From: Phyllobacterium endophyticum
GTDB lineage: Bacteria > Pseudomonadota > Alphaproteobacteria > Rhizobiales > Rhizobiaceae
Direction of reading: 5' to 3'
Assembly (NCBI RefSeq): GCF_003010935.1
Contig: NZ_PGGN01000001.1
Span: 186,001-250,000 of the forward strand
DNA length: 64,000 nucleotides
Of this stretch, positions 18,091 through 27,835 are shown piece by piece; the first letter of the stretch is position 1; each line of letters begins with the position of its first letter. Position numbers and translations under genes: made by a program. The notes under the pieces were generated by a model. It worked only from the letters and a program-made list of their open reading frames with translations, was not told the origin of the DNA and did no database searches.

Positions 18091-19770
18091 TTAGAACAGC
18101 CGGAACTTCTTGCTCGACCTCTGCGCGGCATCATCAGGCCGCACGCCAGGATCATCCGGCACGGGGAGAACGAGTTCCTCGTCCTTCTGTTCGGGCTTCA
18201 GTGTTTCAGGGAATGCGGGCAGAACCGAAGCCGGTCTTTCCGGATTGGCCGTCTTCGCGGCCATCTGCGCCAGCTGGTCCTGTGGCGGCTTGCCTTGGTC
18301 AAGGTGCACGATTTCTGCATCGGCAACGTCTTCATCGTCGAGATCGTCCTTGAAGGCTGGCTTCTCCCGCTCGGAAACTGTCGGCTTGGCGGGATTTAGT
18401 GCTTTCATTTCTCCGAGGGGCTGCGCTGGTTCTGTTGCCATTGCCCTGTCGAAATCATCGCCGGAATCGATGACCGGGCCAAGCTGCTCGACCGGCACCT
18501 TCCATTCGAAGGCATCAAGCCTTCCCGTTACGGGAGATGCCGGTGCCCAGCGTTCGGATACATAGCCGTCGGCTGTCCACGCCGCATCGCGAGGTGCCCT
18601 GACGGCACGTGACAACCACTGCCGGATACGGCCCTGATCGCCGGTTTGCGCTTCCTCGATATCCGCCAGAAGGAGATAAGCGCTCTCGCGCGGGGCTGTG
18701 CGCAGCACCGCTTCAGCAGCTTCCCGCGCCTCCTTGAGTTCGCCGGCGGTCAGTGCCGCCCGCGCTATCGCCAGATTGGATTCCGGATGATGTGGGTAGA
18801 GGGACGCAAGGTGCCGGGCGCGTTTGAGCCGGTCGATCACCGAATCGCCGAGCCGCGCATGCACGTAGGTATCGGCAACCTCCGGATGAGGCTGCTTTTT
18901 CCACGTATATTCCAGAATCTTCGAGCCTTTGCGCAGGTCGCCCTGGCTAAACAAAGCTTTCGCAGCGACAATCGCAGCTGGAATGAGGTCAGGCGCCAGT
19001 TTGTTCGCCTCTATGGCAATAGGCCTGGCGCTTGCCGGATCTGTCTCGAACGTTTCTATCGCCTTCGCCGTCAGGAGCACCGCCCGCTCGCGCTTCGCTT
19101 TCGTCTTGTCGATCTGCTTCGTTGCCGTCTGCTTTTCGAGCAGGAGCAGCGCTCCGTCCCAGTCACCATGGGTGGTTTTCTGGCCCAGAGCCGCCGAAGC
19201 TGCCCACTCCACACCCGGCGCCAGCAGAGCAGCTTCCTCGGCGTAGTGGCGTGAGGCATCGCGAGCGCCAAGACGTTGCGCCTCAAGGTATAGACCTCGC
19301 AAGCCCAGCAACTTCGTTTCGGGATCGTCGAGCATGGATTCGAACTTTGCGCGCGCATCCTCGGCTCGTCCTTCCAGCATGGCGGCCTGTGCGTCGAGAA
19401 GCTTGATCAGCGGCTCCTGATCGACGTTCAGTAGCTTGTCCGCCTGCTTGACCATTCTGCGGGCGGTTTCACCATCGCCAGCACTTGCAGCGATCAAACC
19501 GGTCGATAGCGACTGGTAACCCCGATCCCTCTTGCGCGCACGAAAATGGCGGCGCAGCGCATAGGGTGAGGTGACGAGGCTTTTTACGATCCACCAGAAC
19601 AGCATGACGGCAGCGACGATGGCAACGATGGCAGAAGCCGCCACCATCAAAGAGACTTTATATTGCATCCCGGAAAGTGTGACGACGAGATCGCCCGGCC
19701 TATCCGCAAGCCAGGCAAAACCGGCCCCCAGCAGCAAAACGGCAAGGATGAAGAACAGGATACGGATCAT
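18091..19770 (-). CDS. hemY: HemY family heme-biosynthesis-associated membrane protein
   Basis: A 559-residue inner-membrane protein of the proteobacterial HemY_N type, not the Bacillus oxidase of the same name. Two N-terminal transmembrane helices (about residues 2-20 and 42-62) precede a long TPR-like helical region (about 90-400) and a C-terminal low-complexity acidic/Pro-rich tail. It is linked to hem genes throughout proteobacteria and is thought to bridge heme-pathway enzymes at the membrane. The start at 19770 has GGAG upstream. It follows the mitofilin-like gene by 13 bases. Confidence 0.88.
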   Translation of the reverse strand: MIRILFFILAVLLLGAGFAWLADRPGDLVVTLSGMQYKVSLMVAASAIVAIVAAVMLFWWIVKSLVTSPYALRRHFRARKRDRGYQSLSTGLIAASAGDGETARRMVKQADKLLNVDQEPLIKLLDAQAAMLEGRAEDARAKFESMLDDPETKLLGLRGLYLEAQRLGARDASRHYAEEAALLAPGVEWAASAALGQKTTHGDWDGALLLLEKQTATKQIDKTKAKRERAVLLTAKAIETFETDPASARPIAIEANKLAPDLIPAAIVAAKALFSQGDLRKGSKILEYTWKKQPHPEVADTYVHARLGDSVIDRLKRARHLASLYPHHPESNLAIARAALTAGELKEAREAAEAVLRTAPRESAYLLLADIEEAQTGDQGRIRQWLSRAVRAPRDAAWTADGYVSERWAPASPVTGRLDAFEWKVPVEQLGPVIDSGDDFDRAMATEPAQPLGEMKALNPAKPTVSEREKPAFKDDLDDEDVADAEIVHLDQGKPPQDQLAQMAAKTANPERPASVLPAFPETLKPEQKDEELVLPVPDDPGVRPDDAAQRSSKKFRLF

Positions 19771-19783
19771 GATCTTCTTGCTC

Positions 19784-21049
19784 CTAATTCGCCGCAGCCG
19801 GCGACTTGATGCCAGCCAACGCATCAGAGAGGGCCTTAGACACGACCTCCCCGGCCTTTTGCCGCGCCTTCACAGCATTGGCAAAATCAGTGGAAACCGC
19901 CTTTGCATTTTCCGGCAGCTTCTCCCACTCTCGAATAGCGGCGCCGAGATCGCCCGCGTCCAGGTGGGCTTCGATCCGGGCAGTAACTGCGTCCACGCCT
20001 TCGCCCTCGACCATGCCGACTGGACGCGCTTGTACGAGGTTCGTTGCACTTGCCCAGAGACGATCGAGAACTCCGGCATCCGAATCGACCTTGTGCGAAC
20101 TTGCGATGATGCTTGGTGCGACATCATCAAGTTGACGTGCCAGCATGGTCGCCGTGGGAATTCCCTTCGCGGCGAAAGGACGAAGGCTTTCGACATCTCC
20201 GGCCGCTGGCGCGACCGCGAGATAAGTGTCAAGCTCAGCCGCGAACGGACCACCGCGATCGATTGCTGCCTTCAGGCCCGTGGCAGCCATCGCGAGCGCC
20301 ATATTCGTCTGTTCGGATGTGTCGTTCACTTTTGCTTCGAGTGCATTCAACCGTTCTGTAGCACCCGCCGCGGCGCCGCCGGCCTGTTCCGCCTGCTGTT
20401 GGCTGACGTTCAACCTGGTTTCCAGGGCCGCTATGCGCGCATCCAGGGCGCCTGTATCCGCGGCTGGGGCGGCAGACCCGGCATTCTTCTGGATCTCAGC
20501 GACACTTTGCTTGATTGCGCCCAGCTCCGCGGACAGAGCCGTTACCTGACCCGCCGCCTGCTTGGCGTTTTCTACCGCGTCATTCAGAGCCGTCTGTGCG
20601 CTCCCGCTCAGTGACTGGCCCGTTGCTGGTACGTTCCGTAGAGCTCCTATCTGCTGCTCGAGCTCTGAAATGTCCGCCCTCGGTGACGGCAACACACCTG
20701 CCCACTGCAGACCGGCCGCCCCGATGAGCGCCACCGCGCCGCCTATGATCCCGGCAATAACGCGGCCAAGCGAATCATACGTATTAGCGCGCGACCGTGT
20801 CGCATATCTCGCGTTGTTGGAGGCTTCATCGCGACCAACCGGCTTTGTCTCGCTTGGCGCGCTTGCGGGCTCAGGCTGCGGTTTCTCGCTGGGTTCCTGC
20901 TTTGCGCCCAACATCGGCTCAAAGCCGACGGGCTCCGGTTCCGGAACCTCGTTTTGCTCCGGTTTCCTCGTCACAGAGGCTGGCTCAAGTTCGATCGTCA
21001 CTGGCTTGCGGGCAGCTTTTGAATGACGGGGAACGGACGATTTGGCCAT
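19784..21049 (-). CDS. Mitofilin-like (COG4223) membrane protein
   Basis: A 421-residue protein with a Pro/Glu/Lys-rich cytoplasmic N-terminus (about 1-100), one transmembrane helix (about 110-130, VIAGIIGGAVALIGAAGL), a coiled-coil-rich, Ala/Gln/Glu-dense middle (about 140-270) and a helical C-terminal domain. This matches the alphaproteobacterial mitofilin/Mic60-like family found beside hemC-hemD-hemY, which in related bacteria shapes intracytoplasmic membranes. The start at 21049 is chosen over an upstream ATG because the basic MAKSSVPRHSKAARK N-terminus is typical. Confidence 0.85.
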   Translation of the reverse strand: MAKSSVPRHSKAARKPVTIELEPASVTRKPEQNEVPEPEPVGFEPMLGAKQEPSEKPQPEPASAPSETKPVGRDEASNNARYATRSRANTYDSLGRVIAGIIGGAVALIGAAGLQWAGVLPSPRADISELEQQIGALRNVPATGQSLSGSAQTALNDAVENAKQAAGQVTALSAELGAIKQSVAEIQKNAGSAAPAADTGALDARIAALETRLNVSQQQAEQAGGAAAGATERLNALEAKVNDTSEQTNMALAMAATGLKAAIDRGGPFAAELDTYLAVAPAAGDVESLRPFAAKGIPTATMLARQLDDVAPSIIASSHKVDSDAGVLDRLWASATNLVQARPVGMVEGEGVDAVTARIEAHLDAGDLGAAIREWEKLPENAKAVSTDFANAVKARQKAGEVVSKALSDALAGIKSPAAAN

Positions 21050-21145
21050 GAAAACTCTCTTCTCGATCGCTCGGTGAAACTGCAAACCTATCAAGTAAGT
21101 TCCTTGTGCGAAACACCAAGCCTCTGCCAGATTTCAGTCGGAACT

Positions 21146-21871
21146 CTAGTGTACAGAGTGTTGCACCCTTTGCAAAAGGGCAAAGAGAGCATCCTCATCC
21201 GGCTTGGCCGCAACATGGATCAGAGCTTTTTCGCAACCGGAAAGAGCGTCGGCGACACGCGGCGAAAGGCAGAAAACCTCCGTGCGCTTAAAGAGCCCGG
21301 CAACATCCGCCCGAGTACTCAGCTGCAGAAACGCCTCCGCGCTCCGCCGCGAATAAAGCAGGCAATCATCGACAGCTGCCTGGCCGAAAAACTTCGTCAA
21401 AAATTCGCCGGTGTACGTGACTGACACAGTGTCATAGGTCTGCAAAGTTCGATGGTGGATGCCTGCATTCCGGAGCGTGCGCTCAAATTCTGGCGCTCTA
21501 ACCCGCCCCGCCAGATATAAAATCCGTGCTCCAGTGCAACATTCCTCGATGATAGTTTGAGCGAGCGACACGCCATCACCATCTCCAGCGGTCACAGTTT
21601 GAAAGCCCCGGGCCCGTGCTATCGCCGCAGTGGCATCACCCACCACAAAACAGGGTAGATCGAGAAGCAGTTGCATGACCCTGTCCGGCAGCTGCCGCAA
21701 CGCATTGGCGCTCGTCGCGGCGACCGCGTCGAACTTCCCGCTCGGTCGCCTCACCCGAACTGGTACGATTTGGGTGAGCGGCAGAACCAAGGGAGAGAAA
21801 CCATAGCCGAGCAAACGTTCGGATGTTTTGGACGCCCCCGGCTCAGGCCGCGTGACCAGAACCGTTCTCAT
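21146..21871 (-). CDS. hemD: Uroporphyrinogen-III synthase
   Basis: A 241-residue HemD-family enzyme that closes and inverts ring D of hydroxymethylbilane to give uroporphyrinogen III. The sequence is poorly conserved, as usual, but VLVTRPEPGASKTSERL at the N-terminus and the central FVVGDATAAIARARGF and C-terminal RRSAEAFL segments fit. Its start lies two bases after the hemC stop, so the two steps of the pathway are translationally coupled. Confidence 0.9.
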   Translation of the reverse strand: MRTVLVTRPEPGASKTSERLLGYGFSPLVLPLTQIVPVRVRRPSGKFDAVAATSANALRQLPDRVMQLLLDLPCFVVGDATAAIARARGFQTVTAGDGDGVSLAQTIIEECCTGARILYLAGRVRAPEFERTLRNAGIHHRTLQTYDTVSVTYTGEFLTKFFGQAAVDDCLLYSRRSAEAFLQLSTRADVAGLFKRTEVFCLSPRVADALSGCEKALIHVAAKPDEDALFALLQRVQHSVH

Positions 21872-21873
21872 CG

Positions 21874-22803
21874 TCAGTGCCAATCGTTGAAGAAGTGCGG
21901 TCCGGCGAGTTCGCGCACGCGCAATGCCGCTTCGCGCCCGATTTCAGCCGCCCTTAGGCTGGCACCTTCACTGAAAACTTCATGTGCTTCGCTGCCGTCG
22001 GGCAGGAGAATCATGCCGTGGAACTTAACTGTATCGCCCGAAATCGTCGCCAGCCCCGCAATAGGTGTGCGGCAGGAGCCGTCGAGAGCAGCGAGAAATG
22101 CCCGTTCGCACGCCAAGGCCGTAGCGGTCGGCAAATGGTTCAAAGGCGCCAGCAGCGTGTCGACGCGATCATCGCCGATACGCGTTTCCACGGTAATCGC
22201 GCCTTGTCCAGGTGCTGGTGGGAATGATCTCACATCCATCAGCTCCATGGCGACGTGACCCAGACCCAGCCGCTTGAGCCCCGCATAGGCAAGGAAGGTT
22301 GCATCCACCTGACCATCGGCAACTTTGCGCAGACGCGTTTCGACATTGCCGCGGAAATTGACAACCTTGAGGTCTGGACGCGCCCGCCTGATAAGGGCTT
22401 GGCGCCGCAGCGACGCGGACCCGACGACAGCTTCCTGAGGTAGATCCATAAGCGATCTGACATCGCGTCCGATAAACGCATCCCGTGGATCTTCCCGCTC
22501 CAGAAAAATAGAAAGATGCAGTCCATCCGGCAGGAATGTCGGCATATCCTTGGAAGAGTGAACTGCAAGGTCGATACGTCCATCTGCAAGCTGTTCCTCG
22601 ATCTCGAGCGTAAACAGTCCCTTGCCGCCCACCTCGGCGAGAGGACGATCCTGTATTCGATCACCGCTCGTTGAGATGACAGTGATTTCTATGTCATCCT
22701 CATGAAACCCGTGGGCTTTGATCAGGAGGTCACGCGTCTCACGGGCTTGTGCAAGCGCCAACGCACTCCCACGTGTACCGATCTTGAGCGTTTTTGTTTG
22801 CAT
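21874..22803 (-). CDS. hemC: Porphobilinogen deaminase (hydroxymethylbilane synthase)
   Basis: A 309-residue enzyme that joins four porphobilinogens. The N-terminal [13 protein letters not shown] motif, the catalytic Asp region ([11 protein letters not shown]) and the dipyrromethane-attachment Cys in GSCRTPIAG are all intact. It is the first gene of hemC-hemD, followed by the mitofilin-like and hemY genes on the same strand, and is divergent from tsaD with only 94 bases between start codons. Confidence 0.97.
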   Translation of the reverse strand: MQTKTLKIGTRGSALALAQARETRDLLIKAHGFHEDDIEITVISTSGDRIQDRPLAEVGGKGLFTLEIEEQLADGRIDLAVHSSKDMPTFLPDGLHLSIFLEREDPRDAFIGRDVRSLMDLPQEAVVGSASLRRQALIRRARPDLKVVNFRGNVETRLRKVADGQVDATFLAYAGLKRLGLGHVAMELMDVRSFPPAPGQGAITVETRIGDDRVDTLLAPLNHLPTATALACERAFLAALDGSCRTPIAGLATISGDTVKFHGMILLPDGSEAHEVFSEGASLRAAEIGREAALRVRELAGPHFFNDWH

Positions 22804-22897
22804 TGGCGGCTGTCCGTGTTACGCGAATTCGAAACTGGCCGTTTACTAGCGAGCTTTCGTTCAGCGGGCAATGCGACGAAGGATATCAGGTTTATCG

Positions 22898-23977
22898 ATG
22901 CGTGTTCTGGGTATTGAGACAAGTTGTGACGAGACCGCGGCAGCAATTGTCGAACGTGACGCTGACGGTCATGGCCGCATTCTGTCCAATGTCGTTTTAA
23001 GCCAGATAGAAGAGCATGCGCCTTATGGCGGCGTGGTGCCCGAAATCGCCGCGCGCGCGCATGTGGAAGTGCTCGACAGACTTGTCAGCCAGGCTCTCCA
23101 AGAAGCTCACATGACATTGGACGACGTAGACGCAGTGGCGGCAACAGCCGGTCCAGGTCTGATCGGCGGACTGATCGTCGGCCTGATGACCGGGAAGGCA
23201 ATTGCCATGGCGGGACGTAAACCCTTCTTCGCCATCAACCACCTGGAAGGTCATGCGCTGACCCCCCGGCTTACCGATCGCATTGATTTTCCCTATCTGC
23301 TGCTGCTGGTTTCCGGGGGGCACACGCAGATGGTCCTTGTCAAGGGTCTCGGCGACTATGAACGTCTCGGAACCACTGTAGACGACGCGCTTGGGGAAGC
23401 GTTCGACAAAACTGCAAAGCTGCTTGGACTGCCTTACCCCGGAGGACCCGAGGTCGAGAAAGCAGCTCTGCTCGGCGATCGGGCGCGCTTCACGCTGCCG
23501 CGCCCTATGAAAGGCGAGGAGCGGCTGGATTTTTCCTTCTCTGGCCTCAAGACTGCGGTGCGGCAACTGGCGACAACCCTGGAACCTTTATCGCAAACCG
23601 ACGTCAATGATATATGCGCTGCATTCCAGGCCGCGGTTGCCGATACGCTGGATGATCGTGTTTCGCGCTCCCTGATGCGGTTTCGCCAGAGTTTCCCTGA
23701 CGTTTTCGAGCCTTCACTGGTCGTCGCAGGCGGCGTTGCCGCAAACAAGGAACTGCGCGCCCGTCTACAACGGCTTTGCTCGGATGATGGATTTCGCTTC
23801 ATTGCGCCACCAATGGAACTGTGCACCGACAACGCCGCGATGATCGCCTGGGCAGGCGCCGAAAGGGCCGGTTTCGCACCCGCTGACACGTTCGATATAG
23901 CGCCTCGTTCGCGCTGGCCGCTCGATATGCAATCGGCGCCTCTCATCGGCGCGGGGCGACGCGGAGCAAAGGCATGA
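22898..23977 (+). CDS. tsaD: tRNA N6-threonylcarbamoyladenosine synthase subunit TsaD
   Basis: A 359-residue ASKHA-fold protein that, with TsaB and TsaE, transfers threonylcarbamoyl to A37 of ANN-decoding tRNAs. The metal-binding HxxxH (NHLEGH) and nucleotide-binding segments ([16 protein letters not shown]) are present. The ATG at 22898 yields the canonical [13 protein letters not shown]. The last codon overlaps the gpsA start in ATGA. Confidence 0.97.
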   Translation: MRVLGIETSCDETAAAIVERDADGHGRILSNVVLSQIEEHAPYGGVVPEIAARAHVEVLDRLVSQALQEAHMTLDDVDAVAATAGPGLIGGLIVGLMTGKAIAMAGRKPFFAINHLEGHALTPRLTDRIDFPYLLLLVSGGHTQMVLVKGLGDYERLGTTVDDALGEAFDKTAKLLGLPYPGGPEVEKAALLGDRARFTLPRPMKGEERLDFSFSGLKTAVRQLATTLEPLSQTDVNDICAAFQAAVADTLDDRVSRSLMRFRQSFPDVFEPSLVVAGGVAANKELRARLQRLCSDDGFRFIAPPMELCTDNAAMIAWAGAERAGFAPADTFDIAPRSRWPLDMQSAPLIGAGRRGAKA

Positions 23978-24951
23978 GTACGATTGCGGTTCTTGGCGGG
24001 GGCGCATGGGGCACTGCCCTCGGCAGCATGGCTGCGCGACACGGGAACGAGGTAAAACTATACGCGCGGGATGTCAGCGTCGTTGAATCGATCAATTCCG
24101 TCCATAGGAACGAAAGATACTTGCCGGGGATCGACCTGTATCCAAAACTTGCAGCAAGCACCGACGCGGCGGAAGTCCTCCGAGGCTGCGACCTTATTCT
24201 CTGTGTCATTCCGGCTCAGGCGTTAACCCATGCGATCGAGGGCTTGAAAGCGCTCATTCCGGTTGATACGCCCCTGGTCATCTGCGCCAAGGGCATCGAG
24301 CGCGCGAGCGGCTCGCTTCCATCAGGCATCGTGGCGCGCATACTGCCCAACCAAAAGCTTGGGGCGCTCTCTGGTCCGAGCTTTGCCACTGATGTCGCAA
24401 ACGGGCTGCCTACAGCTGTTACAGTTGCCGCACGGGATCAATTGCTGGCGGATACGATTGCCGCAGCGCTCTCAGGCCGGACTTTTCGCTGCTATTCGAC
24501 CGACGACTTGATCGGGGTTGAAATCGGAGGGGCTTTAAAGAATGTGCTCGCCATTGCCGCAGGGGCAGCCATCGGACGAGGCTATGGCGCCAGTGCTCAG
24601 GCGGCGTTGGTGACTCGCGGCTTTGTGGAACTGCGAAGGATTGCGCAGTCCATGGGCGCTCGGCCCGAAACGATCATGGGGCTCTCCGGGCTCGGCGACC
24701 TCATGCTTACATGTGCGACGCCGCAATCGCGCAATTATTCGTATGGACTTGCTATCGGAAGGGGCGAAGACCTTTCGAACCGGCCACTCGCCGAAGGAGT
24801 GGCGACGGCTGCCATTGCTGCCGAGCTCGCCGCGGGCAAGGATATCGAGGCGCCCATTATTGCAGCGGTGGCCCAGATACTCGATCGACAGATTACAATC
24901 GACGAGGCCATGGAAGCGCTACTGGCGCGACCGTTGAAAACCGAGAACTAA
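23974..24951 (+). CDS. gpsA: NAD(P)-dependent glycerol-3-phosphate dehydrogenase
   Basis: A 325-residue enzyme making sn-glycerol 3-phosphate from dihydroxyacetone phosphate for phospholipids. The N-terminal [12 protein letters not shown] is the Rossmann glycine motif; [17 protein letters not shown] carries the catalytic Lys and the conserved family stretch; and [12 protein letters not shown] is present. It overlaps tsaD by four bases (ATGA), and the YciI-like gene starts 13 bases later. Confidence 0.96.
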   Translation: MSTIAVLGGGAWGTALGSMAARHGNEVKLYARDVSVVESINSVHRNERYLPGIDLYPKLAASTDAAEVLRGCDLILCVIPAQALTHAIEGLKALIPVDTPLVICAKGIERASGSLPSGIVARILPNQKLGALSGPSFATDVANGLPTAVTVAARDQLLADTIAAALSGRTFRCYSTDDLIGVEIGGALKNVLAIAAGAAIGRGYGASAQAALVTRGFVELRRIAQSMGARPETIMGLSGLGDLMLTCATPQSRNYSYGLAIGRGEDLSNRPLAEGVATAAIAAELAAGKDIEAPIIAAVAQILDRQITIDEAMEALLARPLKTEN

Positions 24952-24964
24952 ACGGGAGAGTTGA

Positions 24965-25255
24965 ATGCTTTATGCCCTTATCTGCAATGACAAGACTGAC
25001 CATCTGCAATTGCGCCTGGACACGCGCACCGCACATCTCGAATATCTGGATAGTTTGGGCGATCGGCTGAAATTCGCGGGGCCCTTTCTTGGCGCTGACG
25101 CAAAGCCGAACGGCAGCCTCGTCGTCATCGAAGCCTCTGACCTAGCTGCGGCCAGGAAGCTCGCGGACAACGATCCCTACGCCAAGGCAGGACTTTTCTC
25201 ATCTGTCGATATCCGTCCCTGGAACTGGGCGATCAAAAATCCGGACAACAAATAG
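24965..25255 (+). CDS. YciI family protein
   Basis: A 96-residue single-domain YciI-like ferredoxin-fold protein with the conserved His/Asp active-site-like positions (RTAHLEYL, the NDPYAKAGLF segment and the C-terminal PWNW). GGAGAG precedes the ATG. It sits in the tsaD-gpsA-YciI-EVE series, which is conserved among rhizobia. The biochemical role of this group is not established. Confidence 0.9.
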   Translation: MLYALICNDKTDHLQLRLDTRTAHLEYLDSLGDRLKFAGPFLGADAKPNGSLVVIEASDLAAARKLADNDPYAKAGLFSSVDIRPWNWAIKNPDNK

Positions 25256-25264
25256 GCGCTCAAC

Positions 25265-25693
25265 ATGGCATATTGGCTATTCAAATCGGAGCCCGACGCG
25301 TGGTCGTGGGACAAACAGAAGGCGGCCGGTGCAAAAGGCACGGAATGGACCGGCGTGCGCAATTATCAGGCACGCAATAACATGCGGTCAATGCAGATCG
25401 GCGACAAGGGCTTCTTCTACCATTCGAATGAAGGTCTCGAAGTGGTGGGCATTGTCGAGGTCTGCGCCCTTGCTCACCCGGATTCAACGACGGAGGACAG
25501 CCGCTGGGAATGTGTCGACATTCGCGCCGTCATGGACATGCCCGTTCCGGTGACACTCAAGGACGTGAAGGCAAATCCGAAACTGGAGGAGATGGCGCTG
25601 GTCACGTCGATGCGGTTATCCGTTCAGCCGGTCGCCCTCGATGAATGGAAAGAAGTCTGCCGCATGGGCGGGCTTGATACTGCGCCAGAGTGA
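25265..25693 (+). CDS. EVE domain-containing protein
   Basis: A 142-residue protein that is essentially one EVE domain (PUA-like fold): MAYWLFKSEPDAWSW at the start, then TEWTGVRNYQARNNMR and GDKGFFYHSN. EVE domains bind modified bases in DNA or RNA. Its stop overlaps the next gene's GTG start (GTGA), suggesting translational coupling with the methyltransferase. Ten bases separate it from the YciI gene. Confidence 0.92.
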   Translation: MAYWLFKSEPDAWSWDKQKAAGAKGTEWTGVRNYQARNNMRSMQIGDKGFFYHSNEGLEVVGIVEVCALAHPDSTTEDSRWECVDIRAVMDMPVPVTLKDVKANPKLEEMALVTSMRLSVQPVALDEWKEVCRMGGLDTAPE

Positions 25694-26373
25694 CCGATAC
25701 TGTGACTGAAACACCGCTTGACCCTGACAGCGATCGGTATCGGCGGTTTGTCCTCGCTAACACCACGCTGCAGGCGCCGCCCCATGTGCCGGAGATCAAG
25801 CTCCATCTGGCCGATGAAGCCCATGATCTCTGGCTTCGCACAGAAGCCGAACTCACCACGATCGGCCTTCCTCCTCCCTTCTGGGCCTTCGCCTGGGCGG
25901 GAGGACAGGGCGTGGCACGGTATGTGCTGGATCATCGCGCTACGGTCGCAAACCGTGATGTACTCGATTTCGCATCCGGCTCGGGCCTCGTAGGCATTGC
26001 GGCAGTGATGGCGGGGGCGACACGTGTCACCGCATGCGACATCGATCCGTTCGCCCGTCCGGCGATCACGCTCAACGCTGATGAGAATCATGTATCACTG
26101 TCAATCGAAATTGGTGATCTGATCGACAGCGATGCGGCTTGGGACGTGGTCCTTGCGGGCGACGTTTTCTATGAAGCACCCCTGGCGGAGCGCCTTATCC
26201 CGTGGTTCACCGCGCTTGCCAACCGGGGTGCTAGCGTAATCGTCGGCGATCCCGGCCGTTCATACTTGCCCAAGAACCTCCTCGAGCCGCTGGCCGTTTA
26301 TTCGGTTCCGGTGACTCGCATCCTCGAAGACGCCGACGTGAAGCAAACAACGGTCTGGCGCTGGCGCGGCTAA
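25690..26373 (+). CDS. SAM-dependent methyltransferase (PrmA/NNMT-like)
   Basis: A 227-residue class I methyltransferase with a GTG start overlapping the EVE gene stop. Motif I is VLDFASGSGLVGIAA, followed by VTACDIDPFARPA (acidic motif II), and motif IV is VVLAGDVFYE, where GDV-Y replaces the NPPY of N-methyltransferases. This pattern is shared with the family often named nicotinamide N-methyltransferase-like or ETFB lysine methyltransferase-like. The true target is unknown. Its end overlaps by four bases the end of the convergent YkuD gene. Confidence 0.85.
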   Translation: MTDTVTETPLDPDSDRYRRFVLANTTLQAPPHVPEIKLHLADEAHDLWLRTEAELTTIGLPPPFWAFAWAGGQGVARYVLDHRATVANRDVLDFASGSGLVGIAAVMAGATRVTACDIDPFARPAITLNADENHVSLSIEIGDLIDSDAAWDVVLAGDVFYEAPLAERLIPWFTALANRGASVIVGDPGRSYLPKNLLEPLAVYSVPVTRILEDADVKQTTVWRWRG

Positions 26374-26903
26374 CGCCATACGCGGATCACCGTCTGGTCT
26401 GAAAGATACGGCAAGAGCCGGTTCATGTCGGCGCGGCTCAGGGCAATGCAGCCTTCCGTCGGCGTGTAGCCTCGTCTCGCCAGATGAAAGAAGATAGCGC
26501 TTCCCTTTGCCCGGCGACGTGGATTGAGGTTCCAGTCCATGACGATGCATATGTCATACAGATCATCCTTTCGCCACATGGTTTCATGGCTTGCGCCATA
26601 AGGAATACGCACTCTCCGGTTGTAGTTGCGGTCATCGCTAACCTCGCACCAGCCATCGTTGCGGCTAAGTGTTCTCAGTGCCAGACCGCTTGCTGCGAGA
26701 ACCTTTTTGTCCGGCCTTTTGAAACCATAAAGCAGACCCATACGTGCCAGCGGCGTCGCACCATCGCCCTCGCGCTTGAAGGCACTGATGCCCCCTTTCC
26801 CAAGCGCGCAACGCAGTACTATATTACCGGCGATCAATTGCCCTTGGCTCCTATGGCCGGGCCGAGGGCGAACGTCGATGAATCTCAAGGATCTGCCGGT
26901 CAT
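26370..26903 (-). CDS. L,D-transpeptidase (YkuD-like, COG3786)
   Basis: A 177-residue protein of the compact L,D-transpeptidase group. The active-site Cys lies in TEGCIALSRADM, with an upstream His in FFHLARRG; these replace the standard HxxSHGC arrangement, as is typical of COG3786. No cleavable signal peptide is obvious. Known family members make 3-3 peptidoglycan cross-links or attach proteins to the wall. Confidence 0.86.
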   Translation of the reverse strand: MTGRSLRFIDVRPRPGHRSQGQLIAGNIVLRCALGKGGISAFKREGDGATPLARMGLLYGFKRPDKKVLAASGLALRTLSRNDGWCEVSDDRNYNRRVRIPYGASHETMWRKDDLYDICIVMDWNLNPRRRAKGSAIFFHLARRGYTPTEGCIALSRADMNRLLPYLSDQTVIRVWR

Positions 26904-26911
26904 GCTTGCCT

Positions 26912-26930
26912 CATAAAACGCATTTTTATG
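26912..26930. promoter_or_regulatory. Perfect palindrome between the YkuD and CenR-like genes
   Basis: CATAAAA-CGCAT-TTTTATG, a perfect 7-bp inverted repeat with a five-base centre, lies nine bases upstream of the YkuD start and about 100 bases upstream of the response regulator. It could be a protein operator for the divergent promoters or simply an AT-rich hairpin. I do not recognise the motif. Confidence 0.35.
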
Positions 26931-27032
26931 TCAGACTGATGCGCCGCATAGGTTATATCAAGTCGATCCTCTTTCTTTCCTCTATAATTCGACTTAAATT
27001 CCAACGACTTCTTACCAGCCGCGGGAGATCCG

Positions 27033-27716
27033 ATGACAGCGCGTACCATTCTTATCGTCGATGACGATGCTGACCTGCGAGCAATCCTCGTTGAGCAACT
27101 AAGTCTCTATGAAGAGTTCCAGATCATCGAGGAAGACAATGCGACCAAGGGCGTTCAGGCTGCACGAAATGGCGTCGTCGATCTATTGATCATGGATGTG
27201 GGCCTTCCGGACATGGACGGTCGCGAGGCGATAAAGTTGCTGCGAAAGGGCGGTTTCAAGGCTCCTGTCATCATGCTGACCGGCCACGACACGGATTCCG
27301 ACACGATACTCGGCCTCGAATCCGGTGCGAATGACTACGTCACCAAGCCATTCCGCTTTGCTGTCCTGTTGGCACGCATCCGCGCCCAGCTGCGCCAGCA
27401 TGAGCAGAGCGAAGATGCAACCTTCGTGGTCGGGCCGTATACTTTCAAGCCGGGTCAAAAGATGCTGATCGACGGGAAAGGCGGCAAGATAAGGCTTACC
27501 GAGAAGGAAGTCGCCATAATCAAATATCTCTATCGCGCCGGCGGCAAGGTCATCACAAGGGATGTCTTGCTCGAGGAGGTGTGGGGGTACAACTCTGGGG
27601 TGACCACACATACACTCGAAACGCATGTGTATCGGTTACGGCAGAAAATCGAGCATGATCCATCGAATTCGGCCATCCTTGTCACCGAAAGCGGGGGATA
27701 CAAGCTCATCCCTTGA
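27033..27716 (+). CDS. cenR: OmpR-family response regulator, CenR-like
   Basis: A 227-residue two-domain regulator. The receiver has the acidic pocket Asp10-Asp12, the phosphoacceptor Asp55 (LIMDVGLPDMDG), Thr83 (MLTGHDTD) and Lys105 (YVTKPF). The C-terminal winged helix ends in the family pattern HTLETHVYRLRQKIE. The N-terminus (ILIVDDDADLR, EQLSLYEEF) resembles CenR, the essential alphaproteobacterial envelope regulator, so the symbol is given with moderate confidence. No histidine kinase is adjacent, which fits CenK/CenR being unlinked in some rhizobia. Confidence 0.8.
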   Translation: MTARTILIVDDDADLRAILVEQLSLYEEFQIIEEDNATKGVQAARNGVVDLLIMDVGLPDMDGREAIKLLRKGGFKAPVIMLTGHDTDSDTILGLESGANDYVTKPFRFAVLLARIRAQLRQHEQSEDATFVVGPYTFKPGQKMLIDGKGGKIRLTEKEVAIIKYLYRAGGKVITRDVLLEEVWGYNSGVTTHTLETHVYRLRQKIEHDPSNSAILVTESGGYKLIP

Positions 27717-27835
27717 TGCTGCTTGCTGCGCGACCGTTGCATATTGGGGCATAAAGGGCGCGGCAACGAATGATTTGGGCATAGTTCCTGGTTGGATTAT
27801 GCCCAGCGCAAAACTAGGTATATGTCTGTTATTGC

